Shown here: positions 15,797 to 25,196 of the stretch, piece after piece
How the letters are laid out: every line of letters starts with the position of its first letter
Numbering within the stretch: the stretch's first letter is position 1
NCBI GenBank assembly: GCA_934597725.1
Contig: CAKTSK010000001.1
Span: 75,057-139,056, forward strand
Direction of reading: 5' to 3'
Source of the DNA: an uncultured Eubacteriales bacterium
GTDB taxonomy: Bacteria > Bacillota > Clostridia > Oscillospirales > Oscillospiraceae
Length of the DNA: 64,000 nt
Program-made: the position numbers and the translations under genes
Notes under the pieces: generated by a model
The model's database searches: none
Told to the model about the DNA's origin: nothing
What the model saw: only the letters and a program-made list of their open reading frames with translations

Positions 15797-17464
15797 TCAG
15801 AACAGTCCGCTGATCTTCCCGCTCTCGTCCACGTCGATCTTCTCCGCCGCCGGGACCTTGGGCAGGCCGGGCATGGTGAGGATCTCCCCGGTGAGGGCCA
15901 CCAGGAAGCCCGCCCCGGCGGAGACCTTCAGGCTGCGCACGGTGACGACGAAGTCCTCCGGCGCGCCCAGCAGGGCCGGGTCGTCGGAAAAGCTGTACTG
16001 GGTCTTGGCCATGCAGATGGGATAGCCGCCGAAGCCCTGTTCGGTCAGCTGCTTGGCCTGCTTCTTGGCCGCCGGGGTGAGGACCACGTCCCGGCCCCGG
16101 TAGATCCGGGTGACGATGGCCCGGAGTTTCTCCTCGATGGAGGTGTCCCGGTCGTAGGAGGGCCGGTACTGGTTGGGCTGCTCGCACAGCCGGACCACTT
16201 CCTCGGCCAGGGCCTTGCCGCCCTCGCCGCCCTTGGCCCACACCTCGGACAGGGCCACGTTGACCCCCAGCTCCCTGCACTTGGCCTCGATGAGGGCCAG
16301 CTCGGCCTCGGTGTCCAGGGGGAAGCGGTTGATGGCCACCACGCAGGGCAGACCAAAGACCTTGGTGATGTTCTCCACATGGCGCAGCAGGTTGGGCAGG
16401 CCCTTCTCCAGAGCCTCCAGGTTCTCGGTGCCCAGGTCGGCCTTGGCCACGCCGCCGTGGTGCTTCAAGGCCCGGACCGTGGCCACCACCACCACCGCGT
16501 CGGGGTGGAGCCCCGCCATGGGGCACTTGATGTCCAGGAACTTCTCGGCTCCCAGGTCTGCGCCGAAGCCGGCCTCGGTGACGGCGTAGTCCCCCAGCTT
16601 CAATGCTGCCCGGGTGGCCATGACCGAGTTGCAGCCGTGGGCGATGTTGGCAAAGGGCCCGCCGTGGATGATGGCGGGGGTCCCCTCCAGGGTCTGGACC
16701 AGGTTGGGCTTCAGGGCGTCCTTGAGCAGAGCGGTCATGGCGCCGGCGGCCTTCAGGTCGCCCGCGGTGACGGGCTTGTCGTCGTAGGTGTAGCCCACCA
16801 CCATCCGGCCCAGGCGCTCCTTCAGGTCTGCCACCGAGGTGGCCAGGCACAGCACGGCCATGATCTCCGAGGCCACGGTGATGTCAAAGCCGTCCTCCCG
16901 GGGCACGCCCTGCATCCGGCCGCCCAGGCCGTCCACGATGTTGCGCAGCTGGCGGTCGTTCATGTCCACGCAGCGCTTCCAGGTGATCTTCTTCACGTCG
17001 ATGCCCAGCTCGTTGCCCTGCTGGATGTGGTTGTCCAGCATGGCGGCCAGCAGGTTGTTGGCCGCGCCGATGGCGTGGAAGTCGCCGGTGAAGTGGAGGT
17101 TGATGTCCTCCATGGGCACCACCTGGGCATAGCCGCCGCCGGCCGCGCCGCCCTTGAGGCCGAACACCGGGCCGAGAGAGGGCTCCCGCAGGGCCACCAC
17201 GGACCGTTTGCCGATCTTCCGCAGGCCGTCGGCCAGCCCCACCGTGGTGGTGGTTTTCCCCTCCCCGGCGGGGGTGGGGGTGATGGCCGTGACCAGGATA
17301 AGCTTGCCGTCGGGGGCCTGGACCTCCCGGAGCATCCGGTAGTCGATCTTGGCCTTGTAGTTGCCATAGGGTTCCAGGTATTCCTCCCCCACGCCCACCT
17401 GACGGGCGATCTCCCGGATGGGGTGCATGGCGCAGGACTGGGCGATCTCGATGTCACTTCTCAT
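15797..17464 (-). CDS. fhs: formate-tetrahydrofolate ligase
   Basis: A 555-aa enzyme that joins formate to THF with ATP to give 10-formyl-THF. The P-loop TPTPAGEGKTTTTVGL lies at about residues 63-78; GGAAGGGYAQVVPMEDINLHFTGD, CVDMNDRQLRNIVDGLGG and a C-terminal ICMAKTQYSFSDDP are family signatures. It is the last gene of the purine operon, 27 bp after guaB, with AAGGAGAGG before the ATG. Its product feeds the PurN and AICAR transformylase steps encoded upstream, which explains its place in this operon. Confidence 0.97.
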   Translation of the reverse strand: MRSDIEIAQSCAMHPIREIARQVGVGEEYLEPYGNYKAKIDYRMLREVQAPDGKLILVTAITPTPAGEGKTTTTVGLADGLRKIGKRSVVALREPSLGPVFGLKGGAAGGGYAQVVPMEDINLHFTGDFHAIGAANNLLAAMLDNHIQQGNELGIDVKKITWKRCVDMNDRQLRNIVDGLGGRMQGVPREDGFDITVASEIMAVLCLATSVADLKERLGRMVVGYTYDDKPVTAGDLKAAGAMTALLKDALKPNLVQTLEGTPAIIHGGPFANIAHGCNSVMATRAALKLGDYAVTEAGFGADLGAEKFLDIKCPMAGLHPDAVVVVATVRALKHHGGVAKADLGTENLEALEKGLPNLLRHVENITKVFGLPCVVAINRFPLDTEAELALIEAKCRELGVNVALSEVWAKGGEGGKALAEEVVRLCEQPNQYRPSYDRDTSIEEKLRAIVTRIYRGRDVVLTPAAKKQAKQLTEQGFGGYPICMAKTQYSFSDDPALLGAPEDFVVTVRSLKVSAGAGFLVALTGEILTMPGLPKVPAAEKIDVDESGKISGLF

Positions 17465-17491
17465 GGGAATCCTCTCCTTTCCAGAGTTGCC

Positions 17492-18997
17492 TTACTGGTT
17501 GCCGGCGGTGGAACGCAGGGTCACGTCGTGGTAGCCGCCTTCCACGATGCTGGTGGCGGAGACCAGGGTGAGCCGGGCGTTCTTCTGCAGGTCGGGGATG
17601 TTGATGACCCCGCAGTTGCACATGGTGGACTTGACCTTGTACAGGCTCTTCTCCACGTTGTCGTGCAGGGAGCCGGCGTAGGCCACATAGGAGTCCACGC
17701 CCTCCTCAAAGGCCAGGTCGCTCTTGCCGCCCAGGTCGTAGCGCTGCCAGTTCCGGGCGCGGTTGGAGCCCTCGCCCCAGTATTCCTTCACATAGGCGCC
17801 GTTGACCATGAGCTTGTTGGTGGGGCTTTCGTCGAAGCGGGCGAAGTAGCGGCCCAGCATCAGGAAGTCCGCCCCCATGGCCAGGGCCAGGGTCATGTGG
17901 AAGTCAAAGACGATGCCGCCGTCGGAGCAGATGGGCACATAGACCCCCGTCTCCTTGAAATACTCGTCCCGGGCTGCGGCCACCTCGATGAGGGCCGAAG
18001 CCTGTCCGCGGCCAATGCCCTTGGTCTCCCGGGTGATGCAGATGGAGCCGCCGCCGATGCCCACCTTGACAAAGTCGGCCCCGGCCTGGGCCAGATAGCG
18101 GAAGCCCTCCCGGTCCACCACGTTGCCGGCGCCCACCTTCACGGTGTCGCCATAGCGCGCGCGGATGAAGTCGATGGTCTTTTTCTGCCAGACGGAGTAG
18201 CCCTCGGAGGAGTCGATGCAGAGGATGTCTGCCCCCGCGCCCACCAGGGCGGGCACCCGCTGGGCGTAGTCCTTGGAGTTGATGCCGGCGCCCACCAGAT
18301 AGCGCTTGTCCCCGTCCTGGAGGGCCAGGGGGTGCTCCTTGTGCTCGGCATAGTCCTTGCGGAAGACGAAGTACATCAGGTGGTCGTTCTCATCCACCAC
18401 GGGCAGGGCGTTGAGCTTGTGGTCCCAGATGATGTCGTTGGCCTCTTTCAGGGTGGTGGAAGCCGGGGCGGTGATGAGCTTTTCCCGGGGGGTCATGAAC
18501 TCCCGCACGGGCACGTCGGTGCTCATCCGGGTCACCCGGTAATCCCGGCTGGTGACCAGCCCCAGCAGCTTGCCGTTGGGGCTGGCGTCGGCGGTGATGG
18601 CCACGGTGGAGAAGCCGTTCTTCTCCTTCAGGGCCAGCACGTCGGCCAGGGTGGCGTCGGGGGTGAGGTTGGAGGCGGAGATGACAAAGCCGGCCTTGCT
18701 GCTCTTGACCCGGCGGACCATGGCGGCCTCGTCCTCAATGGACTGGGAGCCATAGATGAAGGACAGACCGCCCTCCTTGGCCAGGGCCACGGCCAGGGTG
18801 TCGTTGGACACGGCCTGCATGATGGCGGAGACCATGGGGATATTCAGGCTGATGGGGCACTCCTCTTCCCCTTTGCGGTATTTCACCAGAGGGGTTTTCA
18901 GAGACACGTTGTCCGGGATGCACTCCTCCGAGGTAAAGCCGGGCACCAGCAGGTATTCACTGAACGTATGGGAGGGTTCGGGATAGTAATATGCCAT
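17492..18997 (-). CDS. guaB: IMP dehydrogenase (CBS-domain containing)
   Basis: A 501-aa enzyme oxidising IMP to XMP with NAD+, the first step to GMP. Residues ~95-215 contain two CBS repeats (ALKEKNGFSTVAIT..., DHKLNALPVVDENDHLMYFV); the catalytic core has ADILCIDSSEGYS, VGAGNVV and VGIGGGSICITRE with the active-site Cys. The loop differs from the common GPGSICTTR form (GGG and an Ile after Cys), a variant type of the family. Twenty-one bp after purL; AAGGAGACACCCCCT precedes the ATG. It takes IMP made by the upstream genes. Confidence 0.93.
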   Translation of the reverse strand: MAYYYPEPSHTFSEYLLVPGFTSEECIPDNVSLKTPLVKYRKGEEECPISLNIPMVSAIMQAVSNDTLAVALAKEGGLSFIYGSQSIEDEAAMVRRVKSSKAGFVISASNLTPDATLADVLALKEKNGFSTVAITADASPNGKLLGLVTSRDYRVTRMSTDVPVREFMTPREKLITAPASTTLKEANDIIWDHKLNALPVVDENDHLMYFVFRKDYAEHKEHPLALQDGDKRYLVGAGINSKDYAQRVPALVGAGADILCIDSSEGYSVWQKKTIDFIRARYGDTVKVGAGNVVDREGFRYLAQAGADFVKVGIGGGSICITRETKGIGRGQASALIEVAAARDEYFKETGVYVPICSDGGIVFDFHMTLALAMGADFLMLGRYFARFDESPTNKLMVNGAYVKEYWGEGSNRARNWQRYDLGGKSDLAFEEGVDSYVAYAGSLHDNVEKSLYKVKSTMCNCGVINIPDLQKNARLTLVSATSIVEGGYHDVTLRSTAGNQ

Positions 18998-19018
18998 AGG
19001 GGGTGTCTCCTTTCTTGG

Positions 19019-22000
19019 TCACTGGAAATACTCTGCCGCTGCGCGGAAGAGCTGCATGTCGTATTCGCCCGGGACGTTCCGGTACAGGCCCGTGCCGTTG
19101 CGCTCGCTGTGGCCCATCTTGCCCAGCACCCGGCCGTCGGGAGAGGTGATGCCCTCGATGGCCCAGACGGAGTTGTTGGGGTTGAAGTGGACGTCGTCGG
19201 TGGGCTGGCCGTTCAGGTCCACATACTGGGTGGCGATCTGTCCGTTGTCGGCCAGCTTCTGCACCAGCTCCTGGGAGGCCAGGAAGCGGCCCTCGCCGTG
19301 GGAGATGGGCACGGTGTACACCTGGCCGGGCTGGGTATAGCGCAGCCAGGGGGATTTGTTGGAGGCCACCCGGGTGTGGACCAGCCGGGACTGGTGGCGG
19401 CCGATGGTGTTATAGGTCAGGGTGGGGCAGGTCTCGTCGGTGTCGATGATCTCGCCATAGGGCACCAGACCCAGCTTGATCAGGGCCTGGAAGCCGTTGC
19501 ACACGCCCAGCATCAGGCCGTCCCGGTCTTTCAGCAGGCGGCTCACCTGCTCCTTGACCTTCTCGGCCCGGAAGAAGGAGGTGATGAGCTTGGCCGAGCC
19601 GTCGGGCTCATCGCCGCCGGAGAAGCCGCCGGGCAGGAAGACGATCTGGGCCTGGGCCAGCCGCTGGGCCACATGGTCCATGGACTGGGCAATGGCCCCG
19701 GCGGTGAGGTTCTTGATGACCACGATCTCCGGCTCGGCCCCGGCGGCTGCCATGGCCTTGGCCGCGTCGTACTCGCAGTTGGTGCCGGGGAAGACGGGGA
19801 TGAGGACCCGGGGCTTGGCGATCTTTGCCACCGGCTGCTTCCAGGCGTCGCTCTGGTAGGACAGGGTGGGGATCTGACCGCCATCCTGGGGAATGTTGCA
19901 GGGATAGATCGGCTCCAGCTTGTTCTCATAGGCGTCCAGCAGCTCCTGGGCGTCCAGGTGCTGGCCCTGCCAGGTCAGCCCTTCCTCCTGGGTGGTCACG
20001 CCCAGGGGCAGACCGATCTCCTCCTTCTCCCGCAGCTCCAGGATGAAGGAACCATAGGAATAGGCAAACAGCTCGTCCAGGGTGCAGCCGTCGTCGAAGC
20101 GGAAGCCCAGGCCGTTGCCCAGGGTCATCTTCAGCACGCCCTCGGCCACGCCGCCGAAGGTGGGGGTGTAAGCCGCCAGAAGGTTCCCCTTCTTCCGCAG
20201 CCGCAGCACGGTCTGGTAGACCTTTTTCAGGGAAGCCGCCGCCGGCAGGCCGTCCGGGCCATACTCGGGGCAGAGCCAGACCACCGGATGGTCCGCGCCC
20301 TTGAACTCGGGCGAGAGCACATGGGGGATCTCCTCGGTGGTCACGGCGAAGGAGACCAGGGTGGGCGGCACGTCCAGGTCCTCAAAGGAGCCGCTCATGG
20401 AGTCCTTGCCGCCAATGGCTGCGATCTCCAGCTCCTTCTGGGCCCGATAGGCCCCCAGCAGCGCGGCCAGCGGCTGGCCCCAGCGCTTGGGGTCCTTGCC
20501 CAGCTTGGGGAAGTATTCCTGGAAGCTGAGGTAGGTGTCTTTCAGGTCGGCCCCGGTGGCCACCAGCTTGGACACCGACTCCACCACCGCCAGATAGGCC
20601 CCGTGGTAGGGGCTCTTCTCGGTGACATAGGGGTTGTAGCCCCAGGACATGATGGAGCAGGTGCTGGTGTCGCCGCTCTCCCGGGAGATCTTGTTGACCA
20701 TGGCCTGGGTGGGGGTGAGCTGGCGCTTGCCGCCGAAGGGCATGAGGACGGTGCCGCTGCCGATGGTGGCGTCGAAGCGCTCGGACAGGCCCCGCTTGGA
20801 GCAGACGTTCAGGTCGGCTGCCAGGTCCAGATAGCCCTGGCGGAAGTCGGTGACCTGCTCCTTGAGGATGGACTCCGGCGGCGCGGTGATGGCGGTGACG
20901 TGCTTCTCCACGCCGTTGGTGTCCAGGAAGGAGCGGGCGATGTCCACGATGGTCTTGCCGTTCCAGGTCATGGTCAGGCGGCCCTTGTCGGTGACAGAGG
21001 CCACCACGGTGGCTTCCAGGTTCTCCTCGCCGGCCAGGGCCAGGAAGCGGTCGGCGTCCTTGCCCTCGACCACCACAGCCATCCGCTCCTGGGACTCACT
21101 GATGGCCAGCTCGGTCCCGTCCAGGCCCTCGTACTTTTTGGGGACCTTGTTCAGGTCGATGTCCAGGCCCTCGGCCAGCTCGCCGATGGCCACGGACACG
21201 CCGCCGGCGCCGAAGTCGTTGCAGCGCTTGATGAGCCGGGAGGCCTCGGGGTTGCGGAACAGCCGCTGGAGCTTGCGCTCCTCCGGGGCGTTGCCCTTCT
21301 GGACCTCTGCCCCGCAGGTCTCCAGAGAGGCCGTGGTGTGGGACTTGGAGGAGCCGGTGGCGCCGCCACAGCCGTCCCGGCCGGTGCGGCCGCCCAGCAG
21401 GATGACCACATCCCCGGCAGCGGGCCGCTCCCGGCGGACGTTCTCTGCCGGGGCTGCGGCGATGACCGCGCCGATCTCCATGCGCTTGGCCGCATAGCCC
21501 GGGTGGTACAGCTCGTCCACCTGGCCGGTGGCCAGACCGATCTGGTTGCCGTAGGAGGAGTAGCCGGCAGCGGCCTTGGTGACGATGGTCCGCTGGGGCA
21601 GCTTGCCGGTCATGGTCTCCTCGATGGGGGTCAGGGGGTCGGCTGCGCCGGTCAGGCGCATGGCGGAGTAGACGTAGGACCGCCCGGACAGGGGGTCCCG
21701 GATGGCCCCGCCCACGCAGGTGGCCGCGCCGCCGAAGGGTTCGATCTCCGTGGGGTGGTTGTGGGTCTCGTTCTTGAAGAGCAGGAGCCAGTCCTCCTTG
21801 CCCTGTTCGGTTTTCACCTTGATCTTGACGGTGCAGGCGTTGATCTCCTCGGACTCGTCCAGCCGGGGCATCTTCCCCTGCTTTTTCAGGTACTTGGCCA
21901 CGATGGTCCCGATGTCCATGAGGTTCACGGGCTTGGTCCGGTTCAGGCGCTTGCGGGTGTTCAGATAGTCCTCATAGGTCTGCTGGAGGATGGGGCTCTG

Positions 22001-22705
22001 GAACTCCACGGCGTCGATGGTGGTCAGGAAGGTGGTGTGGCGGCAGTGGTCGGACCAATAGGTGTCGATCACCCGCAGCTCGGTCATGGTGGGGTCCCGG
22101 TCCTCCTGGCGGAAGTAGTCCCGGCAGAAGCGCAGGTCGTCCAGGTCCATGGCCAGGCCGTAGTCGGCCACCATGGCCTCAAGGCCCGCCTCGTCCAGGT
22201 CCCGGAAGCCGGTGAGGGTGGCCACGGCGGTGGGGATGTCGTAGGTCATGGCCAGGGTGTCGAAAGGCTCCAGGGAAGCCTCCCGGGCCTCGACGGGGTT
22301 GATGAGATACTTCTTGATGGCCGCCACTTCTTCGGCGGTGAGCGAACCCGTCAGGTGGTAGACCCGGGCCGAGCGCACCAGGGGCCGCTCCGCCTGGGAG
22401 AGGATCTGGATGCACTGGGCGGCGGAGTCCGCCCGCTGGTCGAACTGACCGGGCAGATACTCCACGGCGAAGACGATCCCGCCGTCGGGCAGGGTGTCGC
22501 TCACCTGGTCCAGCTGGGGTTCGGACAGGATGGTTTTGACGCTATAGTCGAACAGCTCCGGCGTGATGTTCTCCACGTCGTAGCGGTTGAGCAGCCGCAG
22601 GCCCTCCAGGGAGGAGATCCCCAGCAGGGTGCGGATGTCGTTGGCCAGGGCATCGGCCTCGGCGGTGAGCCCCGGGCGTTTTTCTACATAGACCCGATAT
22701 ACCAT
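19019..22705 (-). CDS. purL: phosphoribosylformylglycinamidine synthase, single-chain
   Basis: A 1228-aa large-type FGAM synthase, converting FGAR, glutamine and ATP to FGAM. It fuses an N-terminal PurS-like region, two AIR-synthetase-like halves (FKNETHNHPTEIEPFGGAATC and IGGKDSMSGSFEDLDVP) and a C-terminal glutaminase (VLIPVFPGTNCEYDAAKAM, then LGVCNGFQAL with nucleophile Cys, and HGEGRF). This is the enterobacterial-type architecture rather than the split PurS/Q/L of Bacillus. Its ATG directly abuts the purD stop codon. Confidence 0.97.
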   Translation of the reverse strand: MVYRVYVEKRPGLTAEADALANDIRTLLGISSLEGLRLLNRYDVENITPELFDYSVKTILSEPQLDQVSDTLPDGGIVFAVEYLPGQFDQRADSAAQCIQILSQAERPLVRSARVYHLTGSLTAEEVAAIKKYLINPVEAREASLEPFDTLAMTYDIPTAVATLTGFRDLDEAGLEAMVADYGLAMDLDDLRFCRDYFRQEDRDPTMTELRVIDTYWSDHCRHTTFLTTIDAVEFQSPILQQTYEDYLNTRKRLNRTKPVNLMDIGTIVAKYLKKQGKMPRLDESEEINACTVKIKVKTEQGKEDWLLLFKNETHNHPTEIEPFGGAATCVGGAIRDPLSGRSYVYSAMRLTGAADPLTPIEETMTGKLPQRTIVTKAAAGYSSYGNQIGLATGQVDELYHPGYAAKRMEIGAVIAAAPAENVRRERPAAGDVVILLGGRTGRDGCGGATGSSKSHTTASLETCGAEVQKGNAPEERKLQRLFRNPEASRLIKRCNDFGAGGVSVAIGELAEGLDIDLNKVPKKYEGLDGTELAISESQERMAVVVEGKDADRFLALAGEENLEATVVASVTDKGRLTMTWNGKTIVDIARSFLDTNGVEKHVTAITAPPESILKEQVTDFRQGYLDLAADLNVCSKRGLSERFDATIGSGTVLMPFGGKRQLTPTQAMVNKISRESGDTSTCSIMSWGYNPYVTEKSPYHGAYLAVVESVSKLVATGADLKDTYLSFQEYFPKLGKDPKRWGQPLAALLGAYRAQKELEIAAIGGKDSMSGSFEDLDVPPTLVSFAVTTEEIPHVLSPEFKGADHPVVWLCPEYGPDGLPAAASLKKVYQTVLRLRKKGNLLAAYTPTFGGVAEGVLKMTLGNGLGFRFDDGCTLDELFAYSYGSFILELREKEEIGLPLGVTTQEEGLTWQGQHLDAQELLDAYENKLEPIYPCNIPQDGGQIPTLSYQSDAWKQPVAKIAKPRVLIPVFPGTNCEYDAAKAMAAAGAEPEIVVIKNLTAGAIAQSMDHVAQRLAQAQIVFLPGGFSGGDEPDGSAKLITSFFRAEKVKEQVSRLLKDRDGLMLGVCNGFQALIKLGLVPYGEIIDTDETCPTLTYNTIGRHQSRLVHTRVASNKSPWLRYTQPGQVYTVPISHGEGRFLASQELVQKLADNGQIATQYVDLNGQPTDDVHFNPNNSVWAIEGITSPDGRVLGKMGHSERNGTGLYRNVPGEYDMQLFRAAAEYFQ

Positions 22706-23980
22706 TTATTTTCCCTCTTCCCGGGCCCGCAGCGCACGGGCTCCAATGTCTTTGCGGCAATATGCGTTCTGGAAGGTCACCCGGGCGCCCTCCCGGTAGG
22801 CCTTGTCGATGGCTTCCTGCAGGGTCTCGCCCACGGCGGTGACCCCCAGGACCCGGCCGCCGGAGGTCTTCAGCACGCCGTCCTCCAGCTTGGCCCCGGC
22901 CACGAAGACCTGGGCGTCCAGGTCGGCGGGGATGGTGATGGGGTAGCCGGTCTCGTACTTTTTGGGATAGCCCTCCGAGGCCAGCACCAGGCAGCAGGCG
23001 GACTTGTCGCTGAACTTCACTTCCGTCTCGGCCAGGGTACCCTTGGCGGTGGCCTCCATGACGGTCAGCAGGTCGCTCTCCAGCAGGGGCAGGACCACCT
23101 GGGTCTCCGGGTCGCCGAAGCGGCAGTTGTACTCGATGACCTTGGGGCCGGCCTCGGTGAGCATGAGGCCGAAGTAGAGGCAGCCCTTGAAGGTGCGGCC
23201 CTCTTCGTTCATGGCGCGCATGGTGGGCAGGAAGATGGTGTCCATGCACACCTGGGCGATCTCGTCGGTGTAATAGGGGTTGGGGGCGATGGTGCCCATG
23301 CCGCCGGTGTTGGGGCCGGTGTCCCCGTCGCCGATGCGCTTGTGGTCCATGGAGGAGACCATGGGGATGACCACCTTGCCGTCGGTGAAGGACAGGACCG
23401 ACACCTCCGGCCCGGTGAGGAACTCCTCGATGACGATGTGGCTGCCGCTTTCGCCAAAAACCTTGTCCTCCATGCAGGCCCGGACGGCGTCCTCGGCCTC
23501 CTGGCGGGTCATGGCCACGGTGACCCCCTTGCCCAGGGCCAGGCCGTCGGCCTTGACCACGGTGGGGATGGGGGCGGTTTTCAGGTAGTCCAGGGCAGCG
23601 TTCAGGTCGTCAAAGACCTCGTAAGCTGCCGTGGGGATGTGATATTTCTTCATGAGGTCCTTGGAAAAGACCTTGCTCCCCTCCAGGATGGCTGCGGCCT
23701 TGTTGGGGCCGAAGCAGGGGATGCCCACGGCCTCCAGCCGGTCCACGGCCCCCAGGACCAGGGGATCGTCGGGGGCCACCACGGCAAAGTCGATGGCCTT
23801 TTCCTGGGCAAAGGCGGTGATGGCGTCCAGGTCCTTGGCCCCGATGCCGGTGCAGATGGCATCGGCGGCAATGCCGCCGTTGCCGGGGGCGGCATAGATG
23901 GCGCTCACCCGGGGGCTTTTCCGTAAACTCTTGATGATCGCGTGCTCCCGGCCGCCGCCGCCTACCACGAGAATATTCAT
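22706..23980 (-). CDS. purD: phosphoribosylamine-glycine ligase
   Basis: A 424-aa ATP-grasp enzyme joining phosphoribosylamine and glycine to GAR. MNILVVGGGGREHA starts the protein; an in-frame extension to 24064 is rejected because AGGAGG sits 8 nt before the ATG at 23980. Visible: FGPNKAAAILEGSK (~88), VVKADGLALGKGV (~140), EEFLTGPEVSVLSFTDG (~185), NTGGMGTIAP (~225) and EYNCRFGDPETQ (~280). Confidence 0.97.
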   Translation of the reverse strand: MNILVVGGGGREHAIIKSLRKSPRVSAIYAAPGNGGIAADAICTGIGAKDLDAITAFAQEKAIDFAVVAPDDPLVLGAVDRLEAVGIPCFGPNKAAAILEGSKVFSKDLMKKYHIPTAAYEVFDDLNAALDYLKTAPIPTVVKADGLALGKGVTVAMTRQEAEDAVRACMEDKVFGESGSHIVIEEFLTGPEVSVLSFTDGKVVIPMVSSMDHKRIGDGDTGPNTGGMGTIAPNPYYTDEIAQVCMDTIFLPTMRAMNEEGRTFKGCLYFGLMLTEAGPKVIEYNCRFGDPETQVVLPLLESDLLTVMEATAKGTLAETEVKFSDKSACCLVLASEGYPKKYETGYPITIPADLDAQVFVAGAKLEDGVLKTSGGRVLGVTAVGETLQEAIDKAYREGARVTFQNAYCRKDIGARALRAREEGK

Positions 23981-23999
23981 AGGGGTGCTTCCTCCTTGC

Positions 24000-25178
24000 T
24001 CAGTGATGGAACAGGCGCATGCCGGTGAAGGCCATGACCATGTTGTAGCGGTTGGCAGTTTCAATGACGTTGTCGTCCCGGATGGACCCGCCGGGCTCGA
24101 CGATGTAGCTCACGCCGGACTTTCTCGCCCGCTCCACGTTGTCCCCGAAGGGGAAGAAGGCGTCCGAGCCCACGGTGACGCCGGTCTGGGTGGCGATCCA
24201 CTCCTTTTTCTCCTGGACGGTGAGGCGCTCCGGGCGGACCTGGAAGATCCCCTGCCAGGCGCCGTCCCGCAGAACGTCGTCGTCCTCGTCGGAGAGGTAG
24301 ATGTCGATGGCGTTGTCCCGGTCGGGCCGGCGGATGCCGGGCAGGAACTGGAGGGCCAGGGTCTTGGGATGCTGGCGCAGGTACCAGTTGTCGGCCTTGT
24401 TGCCTGCCAGACGGGTGCAGTGGATGCGGCTCTGCTGGCCGGCGCCCACGCCGATGGCCTGGCCGTTCTTCACATAGCAGACCGAGTTGGACTGGGTGTA
24501 TTTGAGGGTGATGAGGGACACGATCATGTCGATCTTGGCCTGATCGGGCAGGTCCTTGTTCTCGGTGACCAGATTGGTCAGCAGGCTCTGGTCGATCTTG
24601 TAGTTGTTCCGGCCCTGCTCGAAGGTGATGCCAAAGACATCCTTATGCTCCTGGGGCGCGGGGACATAGTCCGGGTCGATCTGGACGACATTATAGCCGC
24701 CCTTCTTCTTGCTCTTGAGGATCTCCAGGGCCTCGGGCGTATACCCCGGGGCGATGATGCCGTCGGAGACCTCCGGCTTGAGGTAAGCGGCCGTGGCAGC
24801 GTCACAGACGTCGCTCAGGGCAGCCCAGTCGCCGTAGGAGCACAGGCGGTCGGCCCCTCTGGCCCGGATGTAGGCGCAGGCGAGGGGGGTGAGGGGGGCG
24901 TCCGGCTCCACAAAATAGATGGCCTTGTCGGTCTCGCTCAGGGGCAGGCCCACGGCGGCCCCGGCAGGCGAGACGTGCTTGAAGGAGGCGGCAGCCGGCA
25001 GGCCGGTGGCCTCTTTCAGCTCCTTCACCAGCTGCCAGGCGTTCAGGGCGTCCATGAAGTTGATGTATCCAGGCTTGCCGTTGAGGACCTGGATGGGCAG
25101 GTCCCGGCCGTCGTTGACCGAGATGCTGGCCGGCTTCTGGTTGGGATTGCAGCCGTATTTCAGTTCCAGTTGTTTCAT
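24000..25178 (-). CDS. purH: AICAR formyltransferase (PurH domain only)
   Basis: A 392-aa protein carrying only the AICAR transformylase half of PurH: LKYGCNPNQKPASI at the start, SFKHVSPAGAAVG with the Lys-His pair (~66), SVCYVKNGQAIGVGAGQQSR (~262) and DAFFPFGDNVERA (~350). The N-terminal IMP-cyclohydrolase (MGS-like) domain of normal PurH is missing; that step is supplied by the separate PurO-type gene just upstream in the operon. It transfers the formyl group from 10-formyl-THF to AICAR (ZMP), the ligand class sensed by the operon's riboswitch. Confidence 0.92.
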   Translation of the reverse strand: MKQLELKYGCNPNQKPASISVNDGRDLPIQVLNGKPGYINFMDALNAWQLVKELKEATGLPAAASFKHVSPAGAAVGLPLSETDKAIYFVEPDAPLTPLACAYIRARGADRLCSYGDWAALSDVCDAATAAYLKPEVSDGIIAPGYTPEALEILKSKKKGGYNVVQIDPDYVPAPQEHKDVFGITFEQGRNNYKIDQSLLTNLVTENKDLPDQAKIDMIVSLITLKYTQSNSVCYVKNGQAIGVGAGQQSRIHCTRLAGNKADNWYLRQHPKTLALQFLPGIRRPDRDNAIDIYLSDEDDDVLRDGAWQGIFQVRPERLTVQEKKEWIATQTGVTVGSDAFFPFGDNVERARKSGVSYIVEPGGSIRDDNVIETANRYNMVMAFTGMRLFHH

Positions 25179-25196
25179 CGTTTGTCTTCCCCCCGC

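Noticed and set aside
22542..23249. Other-frame reading opposite purD/purL boundary as an extra gene
   Set aside because: It overlaps two well supported genes in a different frame and has no family match.
15653..23926. Very long open frame (2757 codons) antisense to the purine operon
   Set aside because: It is the mirror of high-GC coding sequence; composition is Gly/Val/His-rich with no ribosome site or domain. The real genes are on the other strand.
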